DNA of 51,280 nt, taken from Blattamonas nauphoetae. Lineage: Eukaryota > Preaxostyla > Oxymonadida. Both the position numbers and the translations under genes were made by a program. The notes below the pieces were generated by a model. The model did not search any database, was not told the origin of the DNA, and saw nothing but the letters and a program-made list of their open reading frames with translations. The stretch is taken from positions 1 through 51,280 of the forward strand of contig JARBJD010000438.1 in the NCBI GenBank assembly GCA_033064195.1, read 5' to 3'. Of this stretch, positions 51,141-51,280 are shown in pieces (position 1 is the first letter of the stretch; each line of letters starts with the position of its first letter).

Positions 51141-51280
51141 ATGGCACCAGGAAGTTTCAACAAACTCAAAAATATCGGCAAGCAATTCTTTCAATTCATC
51201 AAACCTCTAGCTCCAGCGTTGCTTCCAAGTCGGTGGTGGATTACTCTCAAACGAACAGTAAATTCGGACAAACAGCAGAT
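51141..51280 (+). CDS. Partial Polinton gene, cut by window end
   Basis: An open frame from ATG 51141 to the window end (about 46 codons), starting MAPGSFNKLKNIGKQFFQF and followed by a hydrophobic, Pro-rich segment (IKPLAPALLPSRWWITL). The amphipathic start with basic residues resembles short N-termini of minor virion proteins that touch membranes or capsid interiors, but no family can be named from this length. The upstream T-rich box supports it as a real gene. Confidence 0.45.
   Translation, partial: MAPGSFNKLKNIGKQFFQFIKPLAPALLPSRWWITLKRTVNSDKQQ

Larger units (their letters stand above)
38800..51280. mobile_element. Polinton/Maverick virus-like element, right end outside window
   Basis: The hallmark set is present: protein-primed DNA polymerase B, retroviral-type integrase and packaging-type ATPase, with further small genes, in an AT-rich block of uniform texture. 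The left border is uncertain and lies between about 38640 and 38880 if the first repeat-module gene belongs to it, otherwise nearer 41180. The right terminal repeat, and any capsid and protease genes, are not in the window. The part seen looks whole, with no breaks noticed, which suggests a young insertion. The genes share a T-rich upstream box. Confidence 0.9.

Noticed and set aside
1-51280. CRISPR array, tRNA or rRNA genes
   Set aside because: The tandem repeats have no unique spacers between units, and no cloverleaf or rRNA core sequence was noticed on reading. A dedicated covariance-model scan was not possible here.

Overview
The window is eukaryotic. Several genes only read through if very short introns are removed (about 36-54 nt, GT...AG). 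Standard stop codons are used, and gene relics are packed between transposons and minisatellites. The host-like families are right-handed beta-helix surface proteins with a CG..PC.S signature, SPRY-like domains with a KEGDCVRMEV-type core, and an LCAT-like acyltransferase. From memory this mix resembles an oxymonad or preaxostylan such as Blattamonas. That assignment is a judgement from family resemblance and was not searched.

Layout. 1-12.4 kb: a C-rich 30-bp minisatellite, a segment bounded by ~600-bp inverted arms (1350-1946 and 6878-7478), then G-rich minisatellites. Inside that segment a beta-helix gene relic is split by a 2.0-kb hAT-like element (4428-6431, 8-bp target duplication). A 3.77-kb element (7584-11349) carrying beta-helix and other gene pieces interrupts the right-hand minisatellite. 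12.8-20.0 kb: a minus-strand, multi-exon gene with an uncharacterised DDE-transposase-like core, split by a 5,069-bp TIR element (14411-19479, TTA duplication). That element carries unrecognised, partly decayed genes. 20.06-22.57 kb: an apparently complete PIF/Harbinger-like transposon with one 43-nt intron. 22.6-31.7 kb: decayed host-like genes, namely a repeat-containing helical gene, two SPRY-like units and an LCAT-like gene with its catalytic motifs. 32.5-38.6 kb: a 539-bp MITE-like element, two more partial copies of the DDE-like gene, and a plus-strand beta-helix pseudogene.

38.8 kb to the window end: a virus-like Polinton/Maverick element that runs off the right edge. It has two repeat-module genes, protein-primed DNA polymerase B with an embedded HNH-type module, a retroviral-type integrase, a small coiled-coil gene, a packaging-type ATPase on the opposite strand, two unrecognised genes and one partial gene. 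The part seen looks whole. Most of its plus-strand genes are preceded by the same T-rich box (TTTTTATTT) close to the ATG, a likely promoter.

The most unusual points are the uncharacterised DDE-like family in three copies, the 5-kb TIR element with unknown cargo that split one of them while leaving the reading frame reconstructible, the shared promoter-like box of the Polinton, and the inverted segment flanked by G-rich arrays in telomere-like orientation.
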